NCBI RefSeq assembly: GCF_014280435.1
Contig: NZ_CP060388.1
Span: forward strand, 3,113,501 to 3,177,500
Source: Sphingobium sp. KCTC 72723
GTDB lineage: Bacteria > Pseudomonadota > Alphaproteobacteria > Sphingomonadales > Sphingomonadaceae
DNA length: 64,000 nucleotides
Direction: 5' to 3'
Part shown: positions 10,033 through 17,318 of the stretch, piece after piece
Layout: each line of letters opens with the position of its first letter
Position numbering within the stretch: the stretch's first letter is position 1
Program-made: the position numbers and the translations under genes
Notes under the pieces: model-generated
Seen by the model: the letters and a program-made list of their open reading frames with translations, nothing else
Databases searched by the model: none
What the model was told of the DNA's origin: nothing

Positions 10033-11520
10033 TCACAGCGCGTCGGCGCGGACCCAGACGCTGACCGATCCGCCCGGCACGAACAGGGCGATGCGGCCAT
10101 CATCGTCGGCAGTGACATCGTCGGCGCAATGGCCGAGATAATCGCGGAAGGTCGCGCCGCCATGGCCCGGTCCCAGATCGACGGTCTTTTCCGCCGCGTC
10201 GCCATTGGTGACGAGCAGCACGCAACCGGGCTGCTCGTCCGTGCCGTGGCGGATCGTGCCGATGCAGTGGGAATCGTCGAACAGGTCGGTCTGCGCACCA
10301 TGGGCAAAGCGGGTGCGCGCCTCGATCAGCCGGGGTAGCGCCTCGACTGGTGCGAGGTCGATGGTGTGGTTTTGCCCATCATCGCCGCCATCTTCATAGG
10401 TGGCGCCATAAAGGTCGGGGTAGAAGATGCAGGGCGTTCCCTGTTCGCGCAGCAGGATCAGCGCATAGGCGATCGGCTTGAACCAGTGATCGACTTCGGC
10501 TTCCAGCGCCTGAAGCGGTTGCGTGTCGTGATTGCCCACGATGGTGACGGCATGGTCGGGCGCGGAGGCAGTCAGCGAGCCGTCGAACAGGGTGCGCATG
10601 TCGAAGCCTTCGCCTGCGCGGGAGGCATCGTAGAAGCGGTGATGCAGCGCGACGTCGAACAGCATCAGCTGCTGGTCGACCTGATCGAGATATTGGTGCA
10701 GCACGTCCATGTCCGGGTGCCAATATTCGGCGACGACGAGCAGTTGCCTGTCCACGCTATCGCGCATATGGCCCACCCAGTCGCGGATGAACCATGCCGG
10801 GATATGTTTGGCCGCGTCCAGGCGAAAGCCGTTGCAGGGCAGTTGGTCCGCCATCCAGCGGCCCCAATATTTCAGTTCTTCATAGACGGCCTTGTTACGA
10901 AATTCGACATCCGCGCCCATCAGATAGTCGTAATTGCCATTCTCGCTATCGACTTCGTCATTCCATTCCCCTTCGCCATAGCCGTTGACCAGGCGAAAGA
11001 CGCCATTGTCGTCGGGATCCTCGATATGATCGACCCCGGTGAAGCATTTCGCGTCCCAGATGAAACGCGAATATTGCCCCTGCCGCGCGGGGAAAGTGAA
11101 GCGGGTCCAGGCGTTGGCGTCGAATGATTCATCCTCTATTTCGGCGCGATTGTCCGGGTTGGCACGGCGCACGCTGACCCGTTCCGCTTCGTCCGCACCC
11201 ATCTTGTGATTGAACACCACGTCATGAATGACGCCGACGCCCGCATCGCGCAGGGCGGCCGTCGCGCGTTCCAGCGCCGCCCGGTCACCATATTTGGTCG
11301 GCACGCTGCCTTTCTGGTCAAATTCGCCCAGGTCGAACAGGTCATAGCTGTCATAGCCGACCGAATAGCCGCCGGTCGCGCCCTTATAGGCGGGGGGCAG
11401 CCAGACGTCGGTAATGCCCATGTCTTTGAGGCTCTGCGCCCTGTCTGTGACTTCGCCCCACAGATGCCCGCCCTGCGGATAATACCAGTGGAAAAATTGC
11501 AGCAGCGTGCGCGCGCTCAT
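10033..11520 (-). CDS. Cytoplasmic alpha-amylase, GH13
   Basis: 495 residues with no signal peptide (starts MSARTLLQFFHWYYPQGGHLW), so it acts in the cytoplasm on internal or imported alpha-glucan. GH13 motifs: VIHDVVFNHK (region I), GFRLDAAKHI (nucleophile Asp), VAEYWHPD (acid/base Glu) and IVGNHDTQP (stabiliser Asp). It resembles the GH13_5 AmyS-type family. A GGGAGA ribosome-binding site precedes the ATG. It lies 38 nt downstream of the ECF sigma gene on the same strand, possibly co-transcribed, and its 3' end is only 4 nt from the convergent receptor gene. Confidence 0.94.
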   Translation of the reverse strand: MSARTLLQFFHWYYPQGGHLWGEVTDRAQSLKDMGITDVWLPPAYKGATGGYSVGYDSYDLFDLGEFDQKGSVPTKYGDRAALERATAALRDAGVGVIHDVVFNHKMGADEAERVSVRRANPDNRAEIEDESFDANAWTRFTFPARQGQYSRFIWDAKCFTGVDHIEDPDDNGVFRLVNGYGEGEWNDEVDSENGNYDYLMGADVEFRNKAVYEELKYWGRWMADQLPCNGFRLDAAKHIPAWFIRDWVGHMRDSVDRQLLVVAEYWHPDMDVLHQYLDQVDQQLMLFDVALHHRFYDASRAGEGFDMRTLFDGSLTASAPDHAVTIVGNHDTQPLQALEAEVDHWFKPIAYALILLREQGTPCIFYPDLYGATYEDGGDDGQNHTIDLAPVEALPRLIEARTRFAHGAQTDLFDDSHCIGTIRHGTDEQPGCVLLVTNGDAAEKTVDLGPGHGGATFRDYLGHCADDVTADDDGRIALFVPGGSVSVWVRADAL

Positions 11521-11558
11521 GACGTCTCCCGTGGCAACAGATCAGGGCAGGGCGGAAA

Positions 11559-12197
11559 TCAGGCGGCGAGGCGCTGTTCCGCGCCGGGTGCCTGCGCCTC
11601 GATCCGGCGCATATAGGCCATGATGTTGACGACGATGTCTGGCGTGGGGGCCATGTCGTTGCGGGAATGGGCCAATATGCCGCCTTCCATCAACGCTTCC
11701 AGCGCTGCGCGTGCGCGGGCGACCCGGCTTTTGACCGTGCCGATCGCAACGCCCATGACCTGCGCCGCTTCCTCATAGGCCAGGCCACCTGCCCCGACCA
11801 GGATCAGCGCTTCACGTTGCGGCACCGGCAATTGCGACATGGCGCGCATGACGTCGTTCAACTGAACCGTTGCATCCTGATCGGCCGATGTGGCGAGCAG
11901 GCGATCGGCCACCAGATCATCCCATGCGCCGACGAATTTGCGGCGGCGGCACACGCTGAAATAATGATTGCGCAATATGGTGAAGCACCATGCGCGGAAA
12001 TTGGTGTCCGCCATGAAGCGGTGCCGCGCGCTCCATGCCTTGAGCATCGTTTCCTGCACCAGATCGTCGGCCAGATCGCGGTCGCCGCACAGGCTGCGGC
12101 CGAATGCGCGCAGGTGTGGCAGGATGGCCTTCATCCTGTCCTTAAATTCCCGATCCGTCAGGGTGGGCCGAACTTCCAATGTCGCTGCTTCACTCAT
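11559..12197 (-). CDS. ECF-type RNA polymerase sigma factor, possibly EcfG/ECF15-like
   Basis: 212 residues. Region 2 includes RSLCGDRDLADDLVQETMLKA and NFRAWCFTILRN; region 4 includes LPVPQREALILVGAGGLAYEEAAQVMG and GTVKSRVARAR. The region 2 wording resembles the alphaproteobacterial general stress sigma EcfG group, but no NepR or PhyR gene is adjacent. The start at 12197 has GAGGTG upstream; the frame is open far beyond it, but that extension is antisense to the GntR gene. It ends with about 35 residues beyond region 4. Target genes are unknown. Confidence 0.88.
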   Translation of the reverse strand: MSEAATLEVRPTLTDREFKDRMKAILPHLRAFGRSLCGDRDLADDLVQETMLKAWSARHRFMADTNFRAWCFTILRNHYFSVCRRRKFVGAWDDLVADRLLATSADQDATVQLNDVMRAMSQLPVPQREALILVGAGGLAYEEAAQVMGVAIGTVKSRVARARAALEALMEGGILAHSRNDMAPTPDIVVNIMAYMRRIEAQAPGAEQRLAA

Positions 12198-12307
12198 GGC
12201 GCACCTCAAAACAGGGTTAACGCTGTATGAATGTTTCGGATGGGAATCGGTTCCGCGCCTTTGTGCGGCGGTATGGTTGATATGCGCATCTCCGCCCTGT
12301 AAGGTTG

Positions 12308-12322
12308 ACTGGTAAGGCCAAA
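12308..12322. promoter_or_regulatory. Weak third copy of the GntR-type operator, over the regulator's own ribosome-binding site
   Basis: ACTGGTAAGGCCAAA matches the operator at 13127-13141 at 11 of 15 positions and runs into the AAAGGAG in front of the GTG start. This would suit autorepression, but the match is imperfect. Confidence 0.3.
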
Positions 12323-12332
12323 GGAGCATGGT

Positions 12333-13079
12333 GTGGAAGATAGTCGTGGACGGCTTTACCAGGATCTGGCCCGGACATTGCTCCATGAACTGGCCAGCGG
12401 GAAATATGCCGTCGGCGCGCGCTTGCCGGCGGAACGGGAACTGGCCAGCCAATATGCAGTCAGCCGCCCGACCGTGCGCGAAGCGATCATTGCGCTGGAA
12501 GTGCAGGGCTTTGTCGAAGTGCGGGTCGGATCGGGCGCCTATGTCGTGCGGCTGCCGGGCAAGGACATTGCGCCGGGCTTTGATGTGTCCGCGCTGGAAC
12601 TGACCGAAGCACGGCTGCTGTTCGAGGGGGAGGCGGCTGCATTGGCCGCGACCCAGATCACGGAACAGGAACTGGTCGAACTGGAGCGGCTGCTGGCGCA
12701 AATCGCGCAGGAAAATCTGGACCCCCATGGTTCGGTCGAAGCGGACCGGGCGTTTCATATCGCCATTGCCCGCGCGTCCCGCAACAAGGCGGTGGAACAG
12801 GTGATCGAACAGCTTTGGCGGCTGCGCTTTACCTCGCCCGAAGCATCGCTGCTGCATGAAAAGGCGCGGACGGCCAATATCAAGCCGGTCGTGGATGAAC
12901 ATGGCGCGGTGCTGGCGGCGTTGCGCGCGCGCGATGCCATGGGCGCGCGGGCGGCGATGCGGCGGCATCTGACCGCTGTGCTGGACAGCCTGCTGTTCGC
13001 GACGGAGGAACGGGCAGTACTGGAAGTAAGGCGTGAAACGCAGCAAAAGCGGGATCGCTATGCCCGTATGACGGAATAG
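12333..13079 (+). CDS. GntR family regulator, FadR/UxuR-like subfamily
   Basis: 248 residues. A GntR winged helix (ASGKYAVGARLPAERELA, then VSRPTVREAIIALEVQGFVEV) is followed by an FCD effector domain with conserved helices (DRAFHIAIARAS; IKPVVDEHGAVLAAL) carrying the usual metal-binding Asp/His positions. The start is the GTG at 12333, 6 nt after AAGGAG; the nearby ATG at 12328 is in another frame. It lies directly upstream of the GH2 glycosidase gene, whose promoter carries two TTGG-n5-CCAA palindromes of the FadR/UxuR type. It probably represses the glycosidase until a sugar acid or similar ligand binds. Confidence 0.92.
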   Translation: MEDSRGRLYQDLARTLLHELASGKYAVGARLPAERELASQYAVSRPTVREAIIALEVQGFVEVRVGSGAYVVRLPGKDIAPGFDVSALELTEARLLFEGEAAALAATQITEQELVELERLLAQIAQENLDPHGSVEADRAFHIAIARASRNKAVEQVIEQLWRLRFTSPEASLLHEKARTANIKPVVDEHGAVLAALRARDAMGARAAMRRHLTAVLDSLLFATEERAVLEVRRETQQKRDRYARMTE

Positions 13080-13093
13080 GCCGCGCCCAAATT

Positions 13094-13108
13094 ATTGGAC
13101 AATCCAAT
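13094..13108. promoter_or_regulatory. GntR-type operator 1
   Basis: ATTGGA-CAA-TCCAAT: perfect 6-bp arms, 15 bp in total, upstream of the -35 hexamer. The TTGG...CCAA form is that of FadR/UxuR-subfamily sites. The centre lies 33 bp (about three helical turns) from operator 2. Confidence 0.65.
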
Positions 13109-13117
13109 TTGCGTTAG

Positions 13118-13146
13118 TTGACATAAATTGGACAGGCCAATATCGA
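13118..13146 (+). promoter_or_regulatory. Sigma-70 type promoter of the GH2 gene
   Basis: A perfect TTGACA at 13118-13123 and TATCGA at 13141-13146 with a 17-nt spacer. Operator 2 fills the spacer, which is the expected geometry for repression. Confidence 0.5.
13127..13141. promoter_or_regulatory. GntR-type operator 2, inside the promoter spacer
   Basis: ATTGGACAGGCCAAT has ATTGG/CCAAT arms and is the same size and type as operator 1. It lies between the putative -35 and -10 elements of the glycosidase promoter. Confidence 0.65.
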
Positions 13147-13201
13147 GCATGATATCTGGTTGCCCTGAACGGTAAGCCAGCATCATGTCATGGAGGGACC
13201 G

Positions 13202-15886
13202 TTGCGCGCCTTTTCGCTGGGAAAAATGATCGCATTGGCGCTCGCAACGACAGCCGTTCCTGGCGTGCTTTGGGCGCAATCGGCCAATCCACCAGTGGCG
13301 GACACTGGCGCACGGCCGGTCATGTTGCTGGCGGATGGATGGCGGTTCGATTTTGCCGACCATGACGGCGCGCAATCCCCCGGTTTCGATGACAGTCGAT
13401 GGGCGCAGATCGCGGTTCCCCATAGCTGGAACCGGGTCGGCTATTATCTGCAACCCGCCGGTCCCGCCGCCAATCGCCCCGAAACGGTCAACAAGGCGCA
13501 GGGCGTGGGATGGTATCGCCTGTCCTTTTCCGCCGATGCCGCTTTGCGTGGCCAGCAGGCATGGCTGGAATTCGACGCTGCCAGCCGCATCGCCAGCGTC
13601 TGGCTGAACGGCCAGTTTCTGGGCGAGCATAAGGGCGGCTTTTCCCGTTTTCGCCTGAACGCCAGCAAGGCGTTGCGCTTCGACCGGGCCAATATTCTGG
13701 CCGTACGCGTAGATAACAGCAAGCCCGCGCCGGGATCTTCCACTGCCGACGTGCTGCCGCTGACCGGCGACTTTTTCGTGTCGGGCGGCCTGTATCGCCC
13801 GGTGCGGCTGGTGGGGACGCAGGCCGTGCATTTCGACATGATGGACCATGGCGGTTCCGGCATCCGCGCGACCACCAGCGCCATCGGCGCGGATGGCGCA
13901 ACGGTCGATGTCGAAGCGAAGCTGCGCGACGAAAGCGACAAGGCGCGTGACCTGCGCCTGGAAACGCGCCTGATCGACGCGCGGGGCCAGGTGACGGCGC
14001 GTGACGAACAGGCGATTGCCCGCGCAGCCACGCAGGTGCGCGCGCGCCTGACCCTGCCGACGCCGCATCTGTGGCATGGCACCGACGCCCCCTATCTCTA
14101 TCGCCTCTCGACCCGCATCATCGATGCCAAAGGCCGTGTTCTTGACAGTATCGAACAGCCATTTGGCGTGCGTCAGATGCAGTTCGATGCGCAGCGGGGC
14201 TTCCTGCTGAACGGCAAACCCTATCGCTTGCACGGCGTGGGCTATCATCAGGATCGCGAGGGGAAGGGCTGGGCCGTCACGCCGCAGGATGTTGCGGAGG
14301 ATGTCGCGACGATGCGCGAAATGGGCGTCAACACGATCCGCCTGACCCATTATCAGCATGGGCAGGCAATCCATGATCTGGCCGATCGATACGGCATCCT
14401 GTTGTGGGATGAAATTCCGCTGGTGTCGGCATGGACATGGGGGGAGGCGCGCGCCGCCACGCCCGCGCTGGTCGACAATGCCCGCCAGCAAATGGCCGAG
14501 TTGATCCGGCAGAATGAAAATCACCCATCGGTTGCGTCCTGGGGTATCGCGAACGAAGTGGATTTCGGCAATTCCCTGCCCGGTTTCCTGAGCAATTTCA
14601 AAGGTAGTCCGCCCGATCCGCTGCCATTGCTCAAGACGCTGAACGCCTTTGCCAAAGGGCTGGACCCCAGCCGCCCGACTGCGCTGGCCACCTGTTGCGA
14701 AGGGCGGTTGTTTTCGGCCGGGGTCGAAGTGCCGATCACGGGACCGGAAGTGGACCTGGGCGGGGCGAACCGCTATTTCGGCTGGTATTATGGCCAGCCC
14801 GATGACGTCGGCCCGGCGCTGGACGCGCTGCACGCCAATCGGCCCGGCCAGCCGCTGGCCGTGACCGAATATGGCGCGGGCGGGGCGACCAGCATCCATA
14901 GCGACAATGTGCTGGGCGGCCCGGTGGATTCGCGTGGCCGCGCGCAACCCGAAGAATATGAAAGCCATGTCCATGCCCGCAATTGGGCGCAACTGGCCGC
15001 GCGACCCTATTTATGGGCGACATGGCTGTGGGTCGGGTTCGATTTTGCCAGCACGGTGCGCAGCGAAGGCGATGCACAGGACATCAATACCAAGGGGCTG
15101 GTCAGTTTCGACCATAAGCTGCGCAAGGACGCCTATTATTTCTACAAGGCGAACTGGTCGAAAGCGCCGACCGTCCATATTGCGGGGCGGCGCTATGTCG
15201 ATCGCGCCTATCGCGTGACTGATGTGGCGGTTTACAGCAACGCGCCGTCCACGGACCTGATGCTCAACGGCCGGTCTTTGGGCGCGATGACGGATTGCGC
15301 GCAGAATATCTGCGTATGGCGCAATGTCGCGCTGGCGACCGGCACCAATGTTCTGGTGGCGCGCGGGGCATTTGCCGATGCGCCGGTGGAGGATCATATC
15401 GCCTGGCAGCTTTCCGCCGATGCGGCGCGGACGATCCGTATCGACAGCGGCACTTTGGTGGCGGGCAGAAGCACGATCGGGGTCCATGGATCGGACAATT
15501 TCTTCGACGGCGGGGTCGCAGGCTCCATCGCGGAACCGGCCGATTTTGGCAAGCCGGCCAAGCCGGTCGTGATCGCCGGAACGCCGGACAGCGCCATCGT
15601 CGCCACCTATCGCGAAGGCGATTTTCACTATCGCGTGCCGCTGGACAATGGCCGCTATCGCGTGACGTTGACCTTCGTGGAGCCGTCCGCGCAAGCGGGC
15701 GAGCGGCGGTTCGATGTTCTGGCCAATGGGAAATCTGTGATCGACACTATCGATCTGGCGAAGGTTGCGGCGCGCACCGCTGTGCAGCGCAGCTTTGCCG
15801 TCATGGTGCGCAACGGTCAGATCGATCTGCATTTCCGCCCGCGCGCGGGCAAGGCTATTGTTTCGGCGATAGAAATCGCGCGATAG
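13202..15886 (+). CDS. Secreted GH2 glycosidase (beta-galactosidase/beta-glucuronidase family) with C-terminal malectin-like domain
   Basis: About 894 residues. The signal peptide is MRAFSLGKMIALALATTAVPGVLWAQS when read from TTG at 13202, which has GGAGGG 5 nt upstream; the in-frame ATG at 13190 lies over that site and has no good one of its own. GH2 layout: sugar-binding jelly roll, immunoglobulin-like domain, TIM barrel with acid/base Glu in WGIANEVDF and nucleophile Glu in VTEYGAGG, then a DUF4982-like stretch and a malectin-type domain near the end (HGSDNFFDGG, DFHYRVPLDNGRYRVTLTF region). Substrate specificity cannot be read from the sequence. It is downstream of a GntR regulator and followed by an oxidoreductase. 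Confidence 0.92.
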   Translation: MRAFSLGKMIALALATTAVPGVLWAQSANPPVADTGARPVMLLADGWRFDFADHDGAQSPGFDDSRWAQIAVPHSWNRVGYYLQPAGPAANRPETVNKAQGVGWYRLSFSADAALRGQQAWLEFDAASRIASVWLNGQFLGEHKGGFSRFRLNASKALRFDRANILAVRVDNSKPAPGSSTADVLPLTGDFFVSGGLYRPVRLVGTQAVHFDMMDHGGSGIRATTSAIGADGATVDVEAKLRDESDKARDLRLETRLIDARGQVTARDEQAIARAATQVRARLTLPTPHLWHGTDAPYLYRLSTRIIDAKGRVLDSIEQPFGVRQMQFDAQRGFLLNGKPYRLHGVGYHQDREGKGWAVTPQDVAEDVATMREMGVNTIRLTHYQHGQAIHDLADRYGILLWDEIPLVSAWTWGEARAATPALVDNARQQMAELIRQNENHPSVASWGIANEVDFGNSLPGFLSNFKGSPPDPLPLLKTLNAFAKGLDPSRPTALATCCEGRLFSAGVEVPITGPEVDLGGANRYFGWYYGQPDDVGPALDALHANRPGQPLAVTEYGAGGATSIHSDNVLGGPVDSRGRAQPEEYESHVHARNWAQLAARPYLWATWLWVGFDFASTVRSEGDAQDINTKGLVSFDHKLRKDAYYFYKANWSKAPTVHIAGRRYVDRAYRVTDVAVYSNAPSTDLMLNGRSLGAMTDCAQNICVWRNVALATGTNVLVARGAFADAPVEDHIAWQLSADAARTIRIDSGTLVAGRSTIGVHGSDNFFDGGVAGSIAEPADFGKPAKPVVIAGTPDSAIVATYREGDFHYRVPLDNGRYRVTLTFVEPSAQAGERRFDVLANGKSVIDTIDLAKVAARTAVQRSFAVMVRNGQIDLHFRPRAGKAIVSAIEIAR

Positions 15887-15936
15887 ATGATTGCGACCCT
15901 GCCCATTCGGGCGGGATGATCGGCGAAGGAATGGCC

Positions 15937-16980
15937 ATGACGATCGGCGTGGGATTGATAGGCTATGGCCTTGGCGGGCGGGCCTTTCATGCGCCCTATG
16001 TCAACGCGACGCCCGGCATGACGTTGCGTGCCATCGTTTCGCGGCAGGCCGACAAGATATTGGCCGACCATCCGCAGGTGCAGGTGGTGGACAGCGTATC
16101 CCACTTGCTGGAACAGCCCGGCATCGATCTGGTCATCATATCCAGCCCCGACGCGCTGCATGGCGATCATGCGCTGGCCGCGCTGGCGGCGGGCAAGCAT
16201 GTCGTGGTGGACAAGCCCTTTGCCACCCGGATGGAAGATGCGCAGGCCATCGCTCGGCTCGCCCGCGCAAAGGGGCTGGTCGCCACGGCGTTTCAGAACC
16301 GGCGCTGGGACGCCGATTTCCTGACGCTGCGCCGCATCCTGAACGATGGGATGCTGGGCGAGATCGTGCAGTTTGAGAGCCATTTCGACCGTTGGCGACC
16401 GCAACCGGCAGACAATTGGAAGGACGCGCGGGAAGGCGGATCGTGGATGGATCTTGGCCCGCATCTGGTCGATCAGGCGATTGCGCTGTTCGGCCTGCCG
16501 ATCGGCATCACCGCCGACATCGCGGCGCTGCGCCCCGGTGCGCCTGCGCCCGATTATTTTCACGCCGTCCTGCGCTATCCCACGATGCGGGCGATCCTCC
16601 ACGCCAGCAAAAGCGTGGCCGACCATGGCCTGCGTTTTGCGGTGCATGGGCGCGGCGGCAGCTGGATCAAGCATGGCACCGATCCGCAGGAGGCGCAGGC
16701 GTTGGCAGGCGCTGTTCCCGGCGCGAAGGAAAGCTGGGGGCTTGATCCGATTGAAGGCGTCTATGTGTCTTGCGATGCTTTGACCGATCGGCAGTCATTG
16801 GCCAATGAACGGGGCGATTATCTCGCCTTCTGGCGGCAGGTTGTCGCGGCCATTGCGACTGGCGCGCCCAATCCCGTGCCAGCGGATGATGCCGTGGCAG
16901 TGATGCAGTTGCTGCACGCCGGGCTGGAAAGCGCGGCCCGCCGGTGCGAGATTATCATCACGCCGCTTTCCGCCAGCTGA
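15937..16980 (+). CDS. Gfo/Idh/MocA family oxidoreductase
   Basis: 347 residues. An N-terminal Rossmann fold (GVGLIGYGLGGRAFHAPY) is followed by the EKP-like signature VVVDKPFATRMEDA and a C-terminal alpha/beta domain with GGSWMDLGPHLVDQA containing the usual catalytic His. It acts on a sugar or sugar derivative with NAD(P). I place the start at ATG 15937, correctly spaced from GAAGGA; the ATG at 15931 abuts that site. It lies 50 nt after the GH2 gene and is probably co-transcribed, handling the released sugar. Confidence 0.92.
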   Translation: MTIGVGLIGYGLGGRAFHAPYVNATPGMTLRAIVSRQADKILADHPQVQVVDSVSHLLEQPGIDLVIISSPDALHGDHALAALAAGKHVVVDKPFATRMEDAQAIARLARAKGLVATAFQNRRWDADFLTLRRILNDGMLGEIVQFESHFDRWRPQPADNWKDAREGGSWMDLGPHLVDQAIALFGLPIGITADIAALRPGAPAPDYFHAVLRYPTMRAILHASKSVADHGLRFAVHGRGGSWIKHGTDPQEAQALAGAVPGAKESWGLDPIEGVYVSCDALTDRQSLANERGDYLAFWRQVVAAIATGAPNPVPADDAVAVMQLLHAGLESAARRCEIIITPLSAS

Positions 16981-17039
16981 GCTGACCGGGCCGATCGTCC
17001 GCACCGAATCCAGTCCGAACTGCTGTGCGTAGGAGAGTT

Positions 17040-17270
17040 TGATCGACACCGCGCACGGCGAAGCTGTTGTCGATCCCTACCTGCAATGTCGGCGCGGCCC
17101 GTGCAATCTGGCTCAGGTCGTTGGCATTGCGCGACGCCAGTGTTTCGCTGCTGAGCGCGGTAACGCTGACCGGCACTTTTTGCAGGCTTTCGCTGCGCCG
17201 TGACGATGATTTCGCCCGTAACAGCTTCGTCCTGCGCGAAGGCGACCGGCGCGCTCGCCATCCATAGGAT
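17040..17270 (-). pseudogene. Remnant of a TonB-dependent receptor N-terminus, frameshifted
   Basis: On the minus strand one frame reads ASAPVAFAQDEAVTGEIIVTAQR and a neighbouring frame continues ESLQKVPVSVTALSSETLASRNAND, then LSQIARAAPTLQVGIDNSFAVRGV. Together these are the signal-peptide end, TonB box and start of a receptor plug, broken by a frameshift near 17195 and truncated after the VRGV motif. No barrel follows. This is the only content seen in the 338-bp gap between the oxidoreductase and the next receptor. Confidence 0.75.
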
Positions 17271-17318
17271 GGATGAATGCGGCACAGTTGGCATCCAGGC
17301 CGACCGTGCCGCATCGGG

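Noticed and set aside
12198..12330. A GGAAC...CGTT pair upstream of the ECF sigma gene that could be an EcfG promoter
   Set aside because: The spacing is 27 nt rather than 16-17, so it does not fit an EcfG-type promoter.
12197..13046. Upstream extension of the sigma factor frame by about 280 codons
   Set aside because: It is antisense to the GntR gene, and a good ribosome-binding site lies at the internal start.
13058..14992. Minus-strand open frame opposite the GH2 gene; similar ones opposite ivd/mccB, mccA and quiC
   Set aside because: All are antisense to genes with clear catalytic motifs and have low-complexity His/Arg/Gly composition without recognisable domains.
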